Positions 64,000-64,000 of a stretch of 64,000 nucleotides of DNA are shown here, one piece after another. The stretch comes from Hippea jasoniae (GTDB lineage Bacteria; Campylobacterota_A; Desulfurellia; Desulfurellales; Hippeaceae): NCBI RefSeq assembly GCF_000744435.1, contig NZ_JQLX01000011.1, positions 1 through 64,000 on the forward strand, in the 5' to 3' direction. The number at the start of each line of letters is the position of its first letter. Position 1 is the stretch's first letter. Below the pieces are notes generated by a model, which saw nothing but the letters and a program-made list of their open reading frames with translations, searched no databases and had not been told where the DNA came from. Made by a program: the position numbers and the translations under genes.

Positions 64000-64000
64000 A

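Overview
The window comes from an AT-rich Gram-negative bacterium. It has a TonB-type outer-membrane receptor, many Sec signal peptides, a complete set of anaerobic-type cobalamin genes and a large surface-glycan locus. The 16S fragment at the left edge, the early-cobalt corrin genes and the Lys/Asn/Ile-rich proteins would fit a thermophilic sulfur-metabolising lineage such as Desulfurellales (Hippea/Desulfurella). That placement is a recollection of similar gene content, not a computed one.

Region 1 (1-9.1 kb). The 5' half of a 16S rRNA gene lies on the minus strand with its own promoter. Behind it is a tightly overlapping minus-strand cobalamin operon: cbiA/cobB, a secreted cbiK-type cobaltochelatase, a BtuCDF-like ABC transporter, cobA, cbiL, cbiC and cbiJ. 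A full B12 riboswitch precedes the operon, with a predicted ribosome-site-masking hairpin and a 9-codon leader ORF abutting the cbiA start. A divergent precorrin-2 dehydrogenase gene runs into a convergent tRNA-Pro gene.

Region 2 (9.1-19.9 kb, mostly plus strand). A four-gene operon encodes a small membrane protein and three secreted proteins, the last with WSC and PAN/Apple-like cysteine domains. Then come two tRNA-Arg genes in a duplicated unit with paired GTGTAAC repeats, an ion-transporter-like membrane protein, an unusual DsbC-like protein, and a TonB receptor / periplasmic protein / diguanylate cyclase module.

Region 3 (19.9-22.7 kb, minus). A cobalt/nickel ECF transporter (cbiM, PDGLE subunit, cbiQ, cbiO) follows the 3' remnant of a CooC-like ATPase gene. 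The remnant marks the edge of the glycan locus.

Region 4 (22.7-64 kb, all minus). About 40 close-packed genes form a surface-polysaccharide or glycoprotein-glycan locus. It encodes glycosyltransferases, six radical SAM proteins, several methyltransferases, a carbamoyltransferase, an N-acyltransferase-like protein, a DegT aminotransferase, a split transketolase, a NeuB-type synthase, a GH57-like protein and an ATP-grasp enzyme. It also encodes a complete PAPS supply (CysN, CysD, CysC) with two sulfotransferase genes. One of those sulfotransferases and one methyltransferase are interrupted by single-base frameshifts. At least eight otherwise unrelated proteins carry the same short Rossmann-like module with an IDDxK-type signature, which I consider the most interesting feature. 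Two nucleotidyltransferase/HEPN pairs sit inside the locus.

Taken together, the cell makes and recycles corrinoid and imports cobalt on the left side. On the right side it builds a heavily modified (methylated, sulfated, carbamoylated, acylated) surface glycan.
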